26,013 nucleotides of DNA from Candidatus Woesearchaeota archaeon (GCA_017609845.1 JAFCDD010000007.1:1-26013), one strand, 5' to 3'. Positions 13,240-21,873 are shown, counted from the stretch's first letter. A program made the numbers and translations. The notes: a model not told the origin generated them from the sequence alone.

Positions 13240-15797
13240 TTTCCAATTACCTCTCTGATAAGATTTCTAATATCTATTGTTCCTTTCTCGCTCTTTGAAA
13301 CATCTATGCTATCCTCTCCATATTTAAATTGAATAACTGTTTTATTTGCATCTCTTACAGTATAATCATATTCAACTTTTAGGTCTTGTAAGGCATTAGC
13401 CAGTCTTCTGTAAAGATATCCAGATTTAGGTGTTCTTAATGCCATATCCATTAAAGAATCCCTTCCAGTCATAGAGCCAAAGAAAAATTCAACAGGGTCA
13501 ATACCTTTCTTAAAACCAGAACTTATAAATCCTCTGCTTCTGGGACTTAAATCTCCTTTTTTAAATAAAGATAAGGTCCTTCCATCATAACCATGCCTTA
13601 TTCTTTTGCCTCTTAATGCCTGTTGACCAACACTAGAAGCCATCATAGTTAAATTAAGAATACTTCCCTTTGCTCCAGAATGAAACATAATTCTTAATGG
13701 ATTTTCCTCATTAAGACTCTCTCCAATTATTTCTCCAATCTTATTTCTCACTTTATTTAAAGTCTGTAAAATTAATAATTCCAAAGATTCTTCGGCAGTC
13801 TTACCAGGTAAAATTTCTAATTTCTTAGCATTATAAGTTTTTATTAACTCATCAACACCATCCTCAGAGTCTTTTAATAATTTTCTTATTCTTATTAAAA
13901 TGTCTTGTTTTAAATCAATATCTTTTAAACTAGTACTAAAACCTTTGTAGAATAAAGCCTTTATACCAAGCCTAAAAAGCTTACTTAACAAATCCAAAGC
14001 AACATCTTCTCCGTAATCCCTATGAAGTTTTCTTATTAAATTACCTCTCTCTTCTCCAATAGATGCACCATCAATGTAACCCTTAATCAATTTTCCTTTT
14101 TTGATAATAACATCATCATTATCCTTTGTCTTACCAATGTATTCAAAATCGCCCGGCAATACAGAACTAAATATTTCCTTACCTTCAACAACATTATTAA
14201 AATTAGGAATCTTTTTTACTCCAATAGAAAACAATAACTGAACAGCCTCATCTTTATTAAAAACCATGCTCTTAGTAAGCAAGTAATTTCCAGAAACAGA
14301 ATCTTCTAGACAACCAATTATGTTTGTTCCATTCTTAGGAGTTATTAATTGGGTTTGCACTTGCATTAAAACTTCTGCTTCAGCCCTAGCTTCTTCTGTT
14401 TGTGGGATATGTAAATTCATCTCATCACCATCAAAATCACCAGCATAAGGAGTACATACAGCAGGATTTAATCTAAAAGATTTATAAGGAAGAATCTTAA
14501 TTTTATGAGCCATAATACTCATTCGATGTAAACTAGGTTGCCTATTAAATATCGCAATATCATTATTTATAATATGCCTTTCTATTACATATCCAAGCTG
14601 CAACTCTTCCAATAACTGTTCCTTTGTCTCATCTGTTATTTTTTTCTTTTTTCCATCAGGCCTTATAACATAATTACATCCAGGATATTTTTTAGGCCCC
14701 CTCTTAACAAATTCTTTCAATCTTTCTAAATTCCACTCAGTAACTCTTTCAGGGACAGTTAACTCATAAGCTATTGCTTTTGGAACACCAACTTCATTAA
14801 ACTTGATTTCAGGATCAGGACTAATTACAGTTCTTGCAGCAAAATTAACCCTCTTACCCGCAAGATTATATCTAAACCTTCCTTCCTTGCTTTTAACTCT
14901 TTCTGTTAAAGTTTTTAATGCTTGACCACTTCTATGTCTTGCAGGAGGTATTTGAGCGACAGTATTATCAAAATAAGTTGTAACATGATATTGTAATAGA
15001 TCCCATAAATCATCCACAATAACTTCTGGAGCTCCAGCATTAATGTTCTCAAACAACCTCTGATTAATTCTAACAATATCTCCAAGTTTATGTGTTAAAT
15101 CATCTTCCGACCTTTCTCCAGTATCTAATGTAATAGAAGGTCTCATTGTAACAGGAGGAATAGGCAATAATGTTAATATTAACCATTCTGGTCTTGCATA
15201 CTTTGGATTTAAACCAAGAATCTCAGTATCCTCGTCTGGTATTTTTTCAAACTTGGTTTTTATTTCAATAGGACTTAATTTTTTATCCCCTTCAAAAAAA
15301 GTAAGTGGTCTCTCTAATTTGACATTTACTTGTTTTGCCTTACAATGTGGGCACTTTTTAAGATTCTTTAGGGAATTAATAATCTCCTTTATTTTTTTTC
15401 TCTTAAAAAACAAACCATATCTTTTTTCAATATCCTTTAAAGAATCTAATTTAAGTTTTAATTCTTCATCACTCAATAAGATCCTTCCACAGTCTTTACA
15501 TGTGCTTCTTAAGAAATCTAAAATTGTTTTCGTATATTGAATATGAATAATAGGTCTAGCTAATTCAATGTAACCAAAATGACCAGGGCATTCTTTTAAC
15601 TTACTACCGCAAGTTTTACATCTCAACCCAGGGTCTATAACACCTAATCTTATGTCCATCAAACCACCATCAACAGGATAACCCTCTTTATCATATAATT
15701 CTGGAGTTACAACCTTCACAGAAGACATTTTTTTAATAAGCTTCGGACTAAAGAAACCAAATGAAATGCTGTTGATATTCTTATATACGTGTTCCAT
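13236..15797 (-). CDS. rpoA1: DNA-directed RNA polymerase subunit A'
   Basis: An 853-residue N-terminal half of the largest RNAP subunit. The clamp zinc site CKTCGSKLKECPGH (Cys60, Cys63, Cys70, His73) and a second CxxC pair (Cys100/103 with Cys149/152) are present. ARHRSGQALKTL (286-297) and GRFRYNLAGKRVNFAARTVI (306-325) are in the clamp-core/switch area. Catalysis uses the magnesium-binding DFDGD (454-458), and IFNRQPSLHRMSIMAH precedes it. The otherwise near-invariant NADFDGD reads AGDFDGD: Ala452 replaces the Asn that contacts the ribose of the incoming NTP in studied polymerases, and Gly453 replaces Ala. The three aspartates are intact. The gene begins one base after the rpoB1 stop. Confidence 0.97.
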   Translation of the reverse strand: MEHVYKNINSISFGFFSPKLIKKMSSVKVVTPELYDKEGYPVDGGLMDIRLGVIDPGLRCKTCGSKLKECPGHFGYIELARPIIHIQYTKTILDFLRSTCKDCGRILLSDEELKLKLDSLKDIEKRYGLFFKRKKIKEIINSLKNLKKCPHCKAKQVNVKLERPLTFFEGDKKLSPIEIKTKFEKIPDEDTEILGLNPKYARPEWLILTLLPIPPVTMRPSITLDTGERSEDDLTHKLGDIVRINQRLFENINAGAPEVIVDDLWDLLQYHVTTYFDNTVAQIPPARHRSGQALKTLTERVKSKEGRFRYNLAGKRVNFAARTVISPDPEIKFNEVGVPKAIAYELTVPERVTEWNLERLKEFVKRGPKKYPGCNYVIRPDGKKKKITDETKEQLLEELQLGYVIERHIINNDIAIFNRQPSLHRMSIMAHKIKILPYKSFRLNPAVCTPYAGDFDGDEMNLHIPQTEEARAEAEVLMQVQTQLITPKNGTNIIGCLEDSVSGNYLLTKSMVFNKDEAVQLLFSIGVKKIPNFNNVVEGKEIFSSVLPGDFEYIGKTKDNDDVIIKKGKLIKGYIDGASIGEERGNLIRKLHRDYGEDVALDLLSKLFRLGIKALFYKGFSTSLKDIDLKQDILIRIRKLLKDSEDGVDELIKTYNAKKLEILPGKTAEESLELLILQTLNKVRNKIGEIIGESLNEENPLRIMFHSGAKGSILNLTMMASSVGQQALRGKRIRHGYDGRTLSLFKKGDLSPRSRGFISSGFKKGIDPVEFFFGSMTGRDSLMDMALRTPKSGYLYRRLANALQDLKVEYDYTVRDANKTVIQFKYGEDSIDVSKSEKGTIDIRNLIREVIGK

Positions 15798-15798
15798 T

Positions 15799-17604
15799 TT
15801 ATCTATACCTGCTCTTTAATTTTAATTGTGGATAAATACACATGGCCTTTAACTCATCCAATAATAATTTGAAAGCATAACTAAGTTCTATAGGAGTTAT
15901 CTCAACATTACTTCCACATTTAGGACAGAATTTTCTATTCCTATATTTATCTACAATAGCCAACATGCCACACTCTTCACATAAATACAACAAAGTCTTA
16001 TCAGAATCAAATCTCTCCTTTAATAATAATGAAGCACCATGAGCCACAAAACAATCCTTCTCCATTTCTCCCAATCTTAATCCTCCTCCTTTGCTCCTAC
16101 CTTCTATAGGCTGTCTTGTTAACAATTGTATTCTTCCAGAAGCCCGGGCATGCAATTTGTTTGCAACCATATGTTTCAATTTCATATAATACATATTTCC
16201 AATGAAGATATTTACTTTATATTCTTCTCCCGTAACACCATTGTAAAGTTTTTCTGTACCATCTTCTCTAAATCCCAATGATAAAAGTTCCTTTCTTAAA
16301 TCCCCTTCATCTTCAGCATCAAAAGCAGTACCATCAATAAATCTTCCTGCTAAGGAACCAATTTTTCCGGAAAGAATCTCTAATAAATGTCCAACAGTCA
16401 TTCTGCTAGGTAAACTATGTGGAGAAAAGATTAAATCAGGAATTACTCCGCTAGAAGTAAAAGGCATATCCGTTTCTGGGACTATAGAACCAATAACACC
16501 TTTTTGTCCATGTCTAGAAGCAAATTTATCCCCTATTTCTGGAATTCTCTGATCCCTAATCCTAACTTGAACTAATTTATTTCCTTCTTCATTTTCAGTA
16601 ATCATAACAGCATCAACCTTCCCAATTTCACCATGTTTAATCATTGAAGAACTCTCCCTTCTTACATTTGCTGCTATGCTAAATTCTTCTAATTCACCCA
16701 AAAATCTTGGTGGGCTAGTTTTCCCTATGATTACTTCTTCCCCAGCAATTTCCGCCTCAGGATAGGTTATCCCATCTTCTTCTAGTAATTTGTAATTTTC
16801 TTCTGATTTATATCCTTTAATATCTTTATCTGGAATACAAATTTCATCAACCAAACCACCGCTATATCTTAATTCTTCAGAAACATAAGGCCTAAAAAAT
16901 GTTGATCTTGCAAATCCCCTTTCAACAGAACCTTTATTAATAATTATAGAATCCTGCATGTTGTATCCTTCATAACTCATTAAAGCAATAATAATATTCT
17001 GACCTGCAGGATGTTGATCATAATTTGTTAAATCATGCATAAAAGTTCTAACAATAGGAGTCTGTGGATAATGTAATATATTAGAATCAGTATCCATTCT
17101 AACTAAAAAATTAGCGCTATATAATCCCAAAGCTTGTTTCTGTGTTTTTGATCCCCTATTCAACCTAGGACTCTGACCAAAATTAGCAAAAGGAACGTGA
17201 GCAGTAGTCAAACCCAGAATAACAATCTTACCAACTTCTAAATGAGTATGATCTTTTGTTAATTCATCTTCATTTAAAGCAACCAAAGAATTTTCTTCTT
17301 CAGAAGCATCCAAATATTCAATAATCCCTCTTTCAACAAGCCCACTCCATTTAATTTTTCCATCCTTTAGTTCTTTCTTAATTTCTTCAGTAACTAAAGA
17401 TTTTCCATCCCTAACAAGAATTAGAGGCCTTCTTGCTCTTCCTTTGGAAAAATCAAGATAAACTTCATCAGAATTTTCATCATAAAGCACATTTAATTCT
17501 TTAGCTAATTTACCTTTTCTTCTTTCTTCTTTTATCTCATTAATGAAATTAAATGGATTTTTTATAGTTCCAATAAATTTTTCATTTAAATAAACATCAG
17601 ACAT
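15799..17604 (-). CDS. rpoB1: DNA-directed RNA polymerase subunit B' (C-terminal half of B)
   Basis: A 601-residue C-terminal half of the second-largest subunit. Conserved parts are YEGYNMQDSIIINKGSVERG (211-230), the active-centre segment GDKFASRHGQKGV (358-370), the FSPHSLPSRMTVG segment and the RSKGGGLRLGEMEKDC region. A C-terminal zinc ribbon has Cys542, Cys545, Cys560 and Cys563. It complements B'' encoded immediately upstream; the two starts and stops are separated by one base. A split B is known in several euryarchaeal and DPANN groups. The segment SPRLNRGSKTQKQALG replaces the more usual SPRNTYQ-AMxKQ pattern, a modest divergence. Confidence 0.97.
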   Translation of the reverse strand: MSDVYLNEKFIGTIKNPFNFINEIKEERRKGKLAKELNVLYDENSDEVYLDFSKGRARRPLILVRDGKSLVTEEIKKELKDGKIKWSGLVERGIIEYLDASEEENSLVALNEDELTKDHTHLEVGKIVILGLTTAHVPFANFGQSPRLNRGSKTQKQALGLYSANFLVRMDTDSNILHYPQTPIVRTFMHDLTNYDQHPAGQNIIIALMSYEGYNMQDSIIINKGSVERGFARSTFFRPYVSEELRYSGGLVDEICIPDKDIKGYKSEENYKLLEEDGITYPEAEIAGEEVIIGKTSPPRFLGELEEFSIAANVRRESSSMIKHGEIGKVDAVMITENEEGNKLVQVRIRDQRIPEIGDKFASRHGQKGVIGSIVPETDMPFTSSGVIPDLIFSPHSLPSRMTVGHLLEILSGKIGSLAGRFIDGTAFDAEDEGDLRKELLSLGFREDGTEKLYNGVTGEEYKVNIFIGNMYYMKLKHMVANKLHARASGRIQLLTRQPIEGRSKGGGLRLGEMEKDCFVAHGASLLLKERFDSDKTLLYLCEECGMLAIVDKYRNRKFCPKCGSNVEITPIELSYAFKLLLDELKAMCIYPQLKLKSRYR

Positions 17605-17605
17605 T

Positions 17606-19093
17606 TTATTTAATGGCAGTTAAACCAGCAGCCTCCAAAAATTTTTTTATTTTTTCTTCTTGTGGAACTCTTTGCGTTATTTCACACAATAAAGCAAAGT
17701 TTTTTCTTAATCCTATTGGGGTTCCCTCAGGAGTTTCTATGCTGCACAACCTCCCCCAGTGAGTGGGATGTAAGGCTCTTGCCTCAAAATTTTCTTGTGA
17801 AGCACTTAATAAAGAAACAATCCGTTGTAGATGAGATGTTGTAGCTAAAAAATTAACCCTGTCCATATTTTGACTTATTCCTTTTCTTCCGCCAACCCAT
17901 GAACCAGTGGCCATTGCACTTTGTATTCTGCTAGTTAATAGTTTATCTCTAATAATTATTTTAACAGACGAAAATTTACTTCTTTTTACCAATCTCTGAA
18001 AATTATATAATATATCATTAATTAATATCCTTAAATTAACTCTAAACAAATCAGCAAGCAAGTCACCACTCATTTTTAATTTTTTATTCATATAATGGTC
18101 TTTGTCTCTTTGTTTTATTCCTTCTTTTGAAACCTTAAAAAATCTATTTATTATCCTACATAAATTATATGCTTTTATTATTCTATCTTTAGGAGAGATC
18201 CCAAGATGAGGCAACAAATACCTATCTAGATTGTTCTGAGTTTTTTCTATTTTAATTTCCCTAGGTTGATTTATTCCGGTTTTCTTAGCAATAAATTCTA
18301 ATGCATCATCTTCAGTTTTTAATTCTAGATTTTCATAAAGATTAATAAAAATATCATCATATTCTCTATCTCCAGAAATAAATCTCGTTATTTCTTGATC
18401 ACTTACTAAACCAAGAGCCTTAATAATTGCAACAACAGGTATCCTTTTAAATCTCGTAAATGAAAGATAAATCATTCCATCTTTCATCTGTTCTATTAAA
18501 TGAGGAATTCTGTAAGGTCCTTGTTCAGAAAATATTTTCGCAGTATATTCACTTGGCCCAACTTTATTTTTTTGTATAAATAACTTATTTGATGCCAAGT
18601 CTTCAACAGTAATCAAAATCCTTTCATTACCATTTAATATAAAGTATCCTCCAAAGTCATTAGGATCCTCATAATGTTTTATTAACTCCTCTTTTTTTAA
18701 TCCATGTAAATGACAATGCTTTGACTTAATCATTATTGGCAACTTACCAATCTCTGTGGTAAATGTTTCTCTTTGTACACCATCCATATGCGCACTAACT
18801 TCTAAATAGATAGGGGCAGCATAAGTTAAACTTCTTAACCTTGCCTCATAGGGAAAAACATCCCTTCTGCTTCCATCAGCCTCAACTATTTGTGGTTTTT
18901 TAATCCACACCTTATTAAATTTAATTTTGAAATCTTGAATTTCTTGAGGAGTTATTGTTGGGACAATTTCTCCCATTTCATCAACTATCTTCTGCATATC
19001 ATTTTCTATAAAATTATTAAAAGATTCTATGTCTGATTCAACAAAACTATTTTCTTCAAAATATTTTTTTATTAACAAATGTTTATCACTCAT
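17606..19093 (-). CDS. rpoB2: DNA-directed RNA polymerase subunit B'' (N-terminal half of B)
   Basis: A 495-residue N-terminal half of the second-largest subunit, forming the protrusion, lobe and fork. Visible are ARLRSLTYAAPIYLEV in the N-terminal part, GGYFILNGNERILITVEDLA in the protrusion, and near the C-terminus ARALHPTHWGRLCSIETPEG with GTPIGLRKNFAL, the conserved fork segment (ETPEG at 453-457). The chain ends shortly after this point, the usual split site in archaea with separate B'' and B'. Its start overlaps the rpoH stop by 8 nt. Nothing is unusual in length. Confidence 0.97.
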   Translation of the reverse strand: MSDKHLLIKKYFEENSFVESDIESFNNFIENDMQKIVDEMGEIVPTITPQEIQDFKIKFNKVWIKKPQIVEADGSRRDVFPYEARLRSLTYAAPIYLEVSAHMDGVQRETFTTEIGKLPIMIKSKHCHLHGLKKEELIKHYEDPNDFGGYFILNGNERILITVEDLASNKLFIQKNKVGPSEYTAKIFSEQGPYRIPHLIEQMKDGMIYLSFTRFKRIPVVAIIKALGLVSDQEITRFISGDREYDDIFINLYENLELKTEDDALEFIAKKTGINQPREIKIEKTQNNLDRYLLPHLGISPKDRIIKAYNLCRIINRFFKVSKEGIKQRDKDHYMNKKLKMSGDLLADLFRVNLRILINDILYNFQRLVKRSKFSSVKIIIRDKLLTSRIQSAMATGSWVGGRKGISQNMDRVNFLATTSHLQRIVSLLSASQENFEARALHPTHWGRLCSIETPEGTPIGLRKNFALLCEITQRVPQEEKIKKFLEAAGLTAIK

Positions 19094-19322
19094 CTACAAC
19101 CACCCTATAATAAGGAGACTCTTTAGAAGTTGGACTCTTTCTTGTTATTTTTATTAGGTCTCCTTCTTTTGCACCAATAACTTTGATAACAGGATCTTTA
19201 AGTCTGATTTTTGGAAGCTGTCTTTTAGAAACATTATATTTTTTAAGAATTTTTTCTGCTTCTTCTTCAGATAAAATTTCGTGCTTCGGTAAAAACCTAT
19301 GTTTTAAAATTATTTCTTCCAT
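19086..19322 (-). CDS. rpoH: DNA-directed RNA polymerase subunit H (Rpb5 C-terminal homologue)
   Basis: A 78-residue archaeal RpoH, equivalent to the C-terminal domain of eukaryotic Rpb5, at the downstream-DNA jaw. The family pattern is clear: HRFLPKHEILSEEEAEKIL, KRQLPKIRLKDPVIK, GAKEGDLIKITRKSPT and the terminal SPYYRVVVDE. It heads the rpo operon as is standard. The ATG lies only 11 nt after the tRNA-Lys 3' end with no SD in between, so the mRNA either starts inside or upstream of the tRNA genes or is released by tRNA 3' processing. Confidence 0.97.
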   Translation of the reverse strand: MEEIILKHRFLPKHEILSEEEAEKILKKYNVSKRQLPKIRLKDPVIKVIGAKEGDLIKITRKSPTSKESPYYRVVVDE

Positions 19323-19333
19323 TTTATTCTAAA

Positions 19334-19409
19334 TGGGCCGGATGGGATTTGAACCCACGACCCCTTGGTTAAAAGCCAAGTGCTCTAAACCAGGCTGAGC
19401 TACCGGCCC
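19334..19409 (-). tRNA. tRNA-Lys (anticodon TTT)
   Basis: A 76-nt cloverleaf: acceptor GGGCCGG/CCGGCCC fully paired, D arm GCTC/GAGC with an 11-nt loop, anticodon stem CTTGG/CCAAG with loop CTTTTAA (anticodon TTT, A at position 37 and hence a t6A candidate), T arm GTGGG-TTCAAAT-CCCAT (first pair G-T), discriminator A. CCA is not encoded. It lies 2 nt after tRNA-Asp and 11 nt before the rpoH ATG. Confidence 0.96.
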
Positions 19410-19411
19410 GA

Positions 19412-19485
19412 CGCCCTGACCGGGATTCGAACCCGGGTCACGGCCTCGACAGGGCCGTATGATAAACCAACTACACCATCAGGGC
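19412..19485 (-). tRNA. tRNA-Asp (anticodon GTC)
   Basis: A 74-nt cloverleaf: acceptor GCCCTGA/TCAGGGC, anticodon stem ACGGCC/GGCCGT around loop CTGTCGA (anticodon GTC), T arm CCGGG-TTCGAAT-CCCGG, discriminator G as expected for Asp. CCA is not encoded. Only two bases separate its 3' end from tRNA-Lys, so the pair must be one transcript. No good TATA box is seen at the usual distance, which leaves initiation upstream, between here and tRNA-Tyr, as the likely option. Confidence 0.96.
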
Positions 19486-19661
19486 CTTTTAATCTTGCTA
19501 AATAAAGATTCTACACTCTATTTCTTATTAATCCCAATAAAAACCACAAAATGTCTTGATAAAATCATATTATAATCTCTTGTCTCCCTATAGATCTCTC
19601 AGAATCATTAACATTAATTTTTTTCACTTGGTTCTCATTTATAAAACTTTTGGTTGAAAAA
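19486..19661 (-). other. Spacer between tRNA-Tyr and tRNA-Asp
   Basis: 176 nt with no gene. A TATA-like tttataaa (about 19640-19648, minus strand) could drive the tRNA-Asp/tRNA-Lys/rpo unit. No terminator hairpin follows tRNA-Tyr, so read-through is also possible. Confidence 0.3.
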
Positions 19662-19786
19662 TCCCTGCCCCTGGACTCGAACCAGGAACCTTCCGGTACC
19701 AGCTGACCCATTTTCATCCCTAGCAAATGCCGAGTCAAAGGGCGATTCATCTACAGCCGGACGCTCCACCATTAAGCTAGGCAGGG
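19662..19786 (-). tRNA. tRNA-Tyr (anticodon GTA) with a 53-nt intron
   Basis: The exons give a 72-nt tRNA: acceptor CCCTGCC/GGCAGGG with C1-G72, the archaeal Tyr identity pair, and discriminator A. The D arm is GCTT/GAGC, the anticodon stem TCCGG/CCGGA with anticodon GTA, and the T arm CCTGG-TTCGAGT-CCAGG. The gene is interrupted immediately after position 37, the canonical archaeal intron site. CCA is not encoded. A TATA box lies about 28 nt upstream. Confidence 0.93.
19698..19750 (-). other. tRNA-Tyr intron (after position 37)
   Basis: 53 nt lie between G37 and A38. The boundaries are inferred from restoring a 7-nt anticodon loop. A CAGC near the intron's 3' end could pair with GCTG around the anticodon, as in bulge-helix-bulge splice sites cut by the archaeal tRNA endonuclease, but the exact BHB was not drawn with certainty. 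Confidence 0.8.
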
Positions 19787-19809
19787 ATAAAGAAAAGACT
19801 CCTATCTAG

Positions 19810-19819
19810 TTTAAAAAGG
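19810..19819 (-). promoter_or_regulatory. TATA box of tRNA-Tyr
   Basis: On the minus strand cctttttaaa is centred about 28 nt before the tRNA-Tyr 5' end, and it matches the box before tRNA-Val. Confidence 0.5.
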
Positions 19820-19834
19820 TTATGTTTCTATAAA

Positions 19835-21238
19835 TTAAATCGGAATACCAGGGATTCTTTTAGAATATTCTTTAATTTCCTTACCTTTCTTCTTGTAAAC
19901 AACAACCGCACTAGGTAGCATAAACTTCCCAATTATATTTAGTTTTGATTTAATTTTATAACTAAAAACCCTCTCTTCCCCAGCCTCTAAAACATTCAAT
20001 TGCCAGATCAATCTCATACCAGATCTTCCTTTTTGAATCTTATCCGGCTTTAATGTTCCAAAGTCTCTTGTAGGAATAACAAGGTTAGGCAAGTAATCAA
20101 TAACTTTAACATTTTTTAACATCCCATTATTATTTCTAACATGCAATAATACTTTTAATTCAGAAACGCCTTCTTTTGTCTCACTTAATTTATAAGTTGT
20201 TTTTTTTATTGTAATCTTCCTACTTAACAAGTATAATATCAAACCAAAAACAACCAAAGCCACCAATATTGCTATCCAAAGACCCCTATAATCAGTAGTT
20301 ATTTCTAGTACATAATCTTGTCCGGGCATAATTTCAAAATTCCAGACAAAAGTATCATCCACAATCTTGCTTGGAGGAACATTAAATGTTGTAAAGTAAC
20401 TTGCAAATCCACCAACCTCCATCCTATAACTTTCTTTTGCAATTAAATTTCCAATATTGGTCTTTGTTATTTTAACTCTATTAACAAATAAATCATTATT
20501 CTTTATAATCTCTTCTTGTACATCAGGATTCTTAATTACTTCAAATTCCTTTTTATAACTGCCAATTAGTTCTTTATTGCTGTAAACCTTTATATCTAAA
20601 GTATATTCTCCTGCAGTTGTTGCAGGATCCAAATCAAGATCTATTGTTTTAACAATTGGTACACCATAATACAAAGGGGTTTCAAATTCATCTTCAAATA
20701 ATTCACTAACAACAAAAACTTCTACATTTTTATACACTTTATTCACTTTGTTGCTTAAAATAATATCAAAAAACACGCCCTTCCCAGCAACAATTTTATT
20801 TTTAAAATTTGTTGTTATTCCAACAATCTGTTCAGGATAAACAATATTTACTATTAATTCTTGCCTTTGCTTTATATTTTTATCAGATTCAGAAATTACA
20901 TCCACAAAAGTTTTATAATTCTTATTGGGTATTGCCTCTTCCAAAATTTTCACTCTTATATCAACTGTCTTTTCCTGGTTTGAACCAACAACCACCCTAC
21001 TAGGATCAACATTAATATGTTCAAATACATCAGAAAAAGGATAACTTGAAAATTCATCCGGAATTATCTTAAAAGTATCTTCCGCAATCCCATTATTCTT
21101 TATTGATAATTCAAAAACAGCCTCTTCTCCCGGAGAAGCCTTATTATTTTCTTCAATTAAATTTAACTCTATTCTATCAGCATAAACTAAAGATGTTAAA
21201 AGAAACAATATCATAAAAATAAATATAATTTTCTTCAT
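19835..21238 (-). CDS. Membrane-anchored secreted protein with beta-sandwich (NEW3/DUF11-like) domains
   Basis: A 467-residue protein. Residues 1-20 form a classical signal peptide (Lys-rich start, hydrophobic core, Ala20 before the likely cut). Residues about 21-315 are extracellular beta-rich domains resembling CARDB/NEW3 repeats of archaeal surface proteins (SPGEEAVFELSIKNNG near 35-50 is typical). One membrane helix spans about 320-339 (LWIAILVALVVFGLILYLLS), followed by basic residues that should be cytoplasmic. The last roughly 125 residues again look like a DUF11-type domain (VLLHVRNNNGMLKNVKVIDY; VLEAGEERVFSYKIK), which is odd for the cytoplasmic side. A clear SD (ccagaggtgg, minus strand) precedes the ATG. 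The specific role is unknown; an envelope or cell-surface function is inferred. Confidence 0.78.
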   Translation of the reverse strand: MKKIIFIFMILFLLTSLVYADRIELNLIEENNKASPGEEAVFELSIKNNGIAEDTFKIIPDEFSSYPFSDVFEHINVDPSRVVVGSNQEKTVDIRVKILEEAIPNKNYKTFVDVISESDKNIKQRQELIVNIVYPEQIVGITTNFKNKIVAGKGVFFDIILSNKVNKVYKNVEVFVVSELFEDEFETPLYYGVPIVKTIDLDLDPATTAGEYTLDIKVYSNKELIGSYKKEFEVIKNPDVQEEIIKNNDLFVNRVKITKTNIGNLIAKESYRMEVGGFASYFTTFNVPPSKIVDDTFVWNFEIMPGQDYVLEITTDYRGLWIAILVALVVFGLILYLLSRKITIKKTTYKLSETKEGVSELKVLLHVRNNNGMLKNVKVIDYLPNLVIPTRDFGTLKPDKIQKGRSGMRLIWQLNVLEAGEERVFSYKIKSKLNIIGKFMLPSAVVVYKKKGKEIKEYSKRIPGIPI

Positions 21239-21242
21239 AAAT

Positions 21243-21280
21243 CCACCTCTGGATATATGATATTATTACTTGTATTTAAA
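21243..21280 (-). promoter_or_regulatory. TATA box and SD upstream of the surface-protein gene
   Basis: On the minus strand a TATA-like tttaaatac (about 21272-21280) is followed by the SD ccagaggtgg (about 21243-21252) just before the ATG at 21238. This leaves a short leader built around the SD. Confidence 0.45.
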
Positions 21281-21292
21281 TTTTGTTATTAG

Positions 21293-21841
21293 TTATGGCC
21301 TTATTATTTTAGCTACTTTTTTGGTTAAATCAATGATCGTAGAAGGTTTGCCACTTAGTGGTCCGTAGTCAATTATATAATCTACTTTATTTCTTATTCT
21401 TCTAGAGATATCATCTATTTTTGTTATATTATTTTCTCCACTTTTATTAACAGAAGTTGTAATAAAAGGCACATTTGCTTTTCTTATTAAATCACAAAAT
21501 TCATGTTTTGGAATTCTCACTCCAACGGTTTTACCAAAACTTACATTATTTGGGAATATTTTTCTTTTTAATTTTAAAATAAAAGTATATTTCCCAGGCA
21601 ATTTTTCTATGTAAGCTTTTTTATAATGGCAATTTTTGTATATCCAATTCTTGCTCGGAGCAATAACAGAAAAGGGCTTTTTAGATTTCTTAATTTTTCT
21701 TATTTTTTCAACTAAATCTTTATTTAGGGAATTACACCCAATACCATATATAGTGTCTGTTGGGTAAATAAAAATCTTACTCTTAATCTCTTTTATTATT
21801 CCCTTTCTTTTCTTAAATTCCTTAAAATCCATGATTTCCAT
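21293..21841 (-). CDS. sua5: YrdC/Sua5-domain L-threonylcarbamoyladenylate synthase
   Basis: A 182-residue YrdC-fold enzyme making threonylcarbamoyl-AMP from Thr, bicarbonate and ATP, the first step of tRNA t6A37 formation that Kae1 completes. Signatures are IYPTDTIYGIGC (25-36), the basic KIRKIKKSKKPFSVI (46-60, the KxRxxxKPxS-type motif), GKTVGVRIPKH, and TTSVNKSGE. It is the short YrdC form, lacking the extra Sua5 C-terminal domain. ATG at 21841 was chosen; a second ATG lies three codons later. A TATA-like TTTTTAAAA at 21864-21872 sits about 27 nt before the ATG, so the mRNA is probably leaderless. The upstream pafA-like gene is divergent. Confidence 0.92.
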   Translation of the reverse strand: MEIMDFKEFKKRKGIIKEIKSKIFIYPTDTIYGIGCNSLNKDLVEKIRKIKKSKKPFSVIAPSKNWIYKNCHYKKAYIEKLPGKYTFILKLKRKIFPNNVSFGKTVGVRIPKHEFCDLIRKANVPFITTSVNKSGENNITKIDDISRRIRNKVDYIIDYGPLSGKPSTIIDLTKKVAKIIRP

Positions 21842-21863
21842 TGAATTATTAAATATTTTACAA

Positions 21864-21873
21864 TTTTAAAAAC
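21864..21873 (-). promoter_or_regulatory. TATA box of sua5 (leaderless arrangement)
   Basis: On the minus strand TTTTTAAAA is about 27 nt before the sua5 ATG, the spacing expected for transcription starting at the start codon. Confidence 0.5.

Noticed and set aside
19565..19750. 61-residue minus-strand frame
   Set aside because: It overlaps tRNA-Tyr and its intron; the sequence is explained by the RNA gene.
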